The notes beneath the pieces were generated by a model. That model ran no database searches, was not told where the DNA came from, and worked only from the letters and a program-made list of their open reading frames with translations. A DNA stretch of 64,000 bases from Spirochaetaceae bacterium (GTDB lineage: Bacteria; Spirochaetota; Spirochaetia; B11-G9), in the NCBI GenBank assembly GCA_015493635.1, contig WGCU01000067.1, positions 30,725-94,724 of the forward strand, written 5' to 3'. How positions within the stretch are numbered: position 1 is the first letter of the stretch; each line of letters starts with the position of its first letter. The position numbers were made by a program, and so were the translations under genes. Of the stretch, positions 63,854 to 64,000 are shown in pieces.

Positions 63854-64000
63854 AGTCAACAACCACCCCCAGAGGAGGTGGCTTGCGGCGGGCCTCTAAA
63901 AGAGGCCAAATTCTCTCTGCTGACTCTCTTCGAGCCGCTCATTCTCTTCCTGATATTTAACATATCTCCTTATTTTATCTTCATCCAAGCCTATTGTACT
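63854..64000 (-). mobile_element. IS200/IS605-family insertion sequence, right end (continues beyond window)
   Basis: Sequence after sufC codon 210 changes to a terminal region with the stems CCACC/GGTGG (63863-63881) and GGCCTCT/AGAGGCC (63891-63907), typical subterminal hairpins of IS200/IS605 elements. The 3' end of a Y1-transposase gene reads inward on the minus strand. No target duplication is expected for this family. The exact boundary is between about 63850 and 63858. Confidence 0.8.
63896..64000 (-). CDS. tnpA: IS200-family transposase TnpA, C-terminal end only
   Basis: The last 34 codons of a minus-strand frame read STIGLDEDKIRRYVKYQEEN and end in EFGLF-stop (TAG 63896-63898). The pattern ST-GLDE--I--Y---Q is the C-terminal helix of IS200/IS605 TnpA, the single-strand-acting tyrosine transposase. 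The catalytic HUH and tyrosine motifs lie beyond the window, so activity cannot be judged. The stop codon lies inside one of the terminal hairpins. Confidence 0.8.
   Translation of the reverse strand, partial: STIGLDEDKIRRYVKYQEENERLEESQQREFGLF

Noticed and set aside
1..64000. CRISPR arrays, prophage genes, rRNA genes or a replication origin
   Set aside because: No regularly spaced repeats, phage structural genes, rRNA segments or DnaA-box clusters were seen on either strand.

Overview
The window looks like a chromosomal segment of an anaerobic, heterotrophic spirochaete (Spirochaetota, free-living Spirochaeta/Treponema-like). This is inferred from three things: a flavodiiron-like oxygen-sensor gene next to a soluble chemoreceptor gene, a pair known from Treponema denticola; ABC binding proteins that begin FANGSKE after the signal peptide, a style common in spirochaetes; and clostridial/spirochaetal-type central metabolism (ferredoxin-dependent 2-oxoacid oxidoreductase, membrane pyrophosphatase, methylmalonyl-CoA mutase).

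Region 1 (1-5.3 kb) is accessory. It has a truncated TetR regulator with a clear promoter/operator, a secreted hypothetical protein, a decayed mntA-hepT toxin-antitoxin pair, and a tripartite tricarboxylate transporter (tctA-tctC-tctB) lying between two perfect 59-bp direct repeats, as if inserted as a cassette at the 3' end of a small gene.

Region 2 (5.3-14.75 kb) is the centrepiece: a bacterial microcompartment (BMC) operon of the sugar-phosphate-utilising (SPU) kind. It encodes two BMC-H, one PduT-like BMC-T, one stacked-type BMC-T and four BMC-P shell proteins, with deoxyribose-phosphate aldolase and aldehyde dehydrogenase that both carry N-terminal encapsulation-type helices. It also encodes an RpiB-like isomerase with altered active-site residues, phosphopentomutase, an MFS permease and a membrane-anchored thioredoxin. 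A divergent DeoR-family regulator and two near-identical inverted repeats, one in each promoter, point to a dedicated switch. The likely route is deoxyribose-1-P to deoxyribose-5-P (DeoB), then cleavage to glyceraldehyde-3-P and acetaldehyde (DeoC), then acetyl-CoA (aldehyde dehydrogenase) inside the shell.

Region 3 (14.8-37.5 kb) is mostly core metabolism: membrane pyrophosphatase; purine genes purB-guaB-purH; hslO; a CheY-like receiver; a tightly overlapping cluster for methylmalonyl-CoA mutase (two subunits), MeaB, epimerase and KorAB that links 2-oxoglutarate, succinyl-CoA and methylmalonyl-CoA; ridA-alr; a branched-chain amino acid ABC transporter; and an MtaD-type deaminase.

Region 4 (37.6-59.5 kb) holds a HAD hydrolase, two secreted hypothetical proteins, two paralogous iron-type ABC importers (40.6-44.5 and 55.6-59.5 kb), a two-component system whose probable 11-bp-spaced boxes lie before the first importer, an AT-rich glycerate/sugar-diacid block (cdaR-gntP-TPR, then glycerate kinase), a large unrecognised protein with possible glycosyltransferase motifs, and a TM1410-like lipoprotein.

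Region 5 (59.6-64 kb) has the cobalamin adenosyltransferase, tRNA-Arg(CCU), the ODP/chemoreceptor pair, a quinone reductase-like flavoprotein, and a SufT-like gene followed by sufC, whose 3' end is cut off by an IS200/IS605-family element that runs out of the window.
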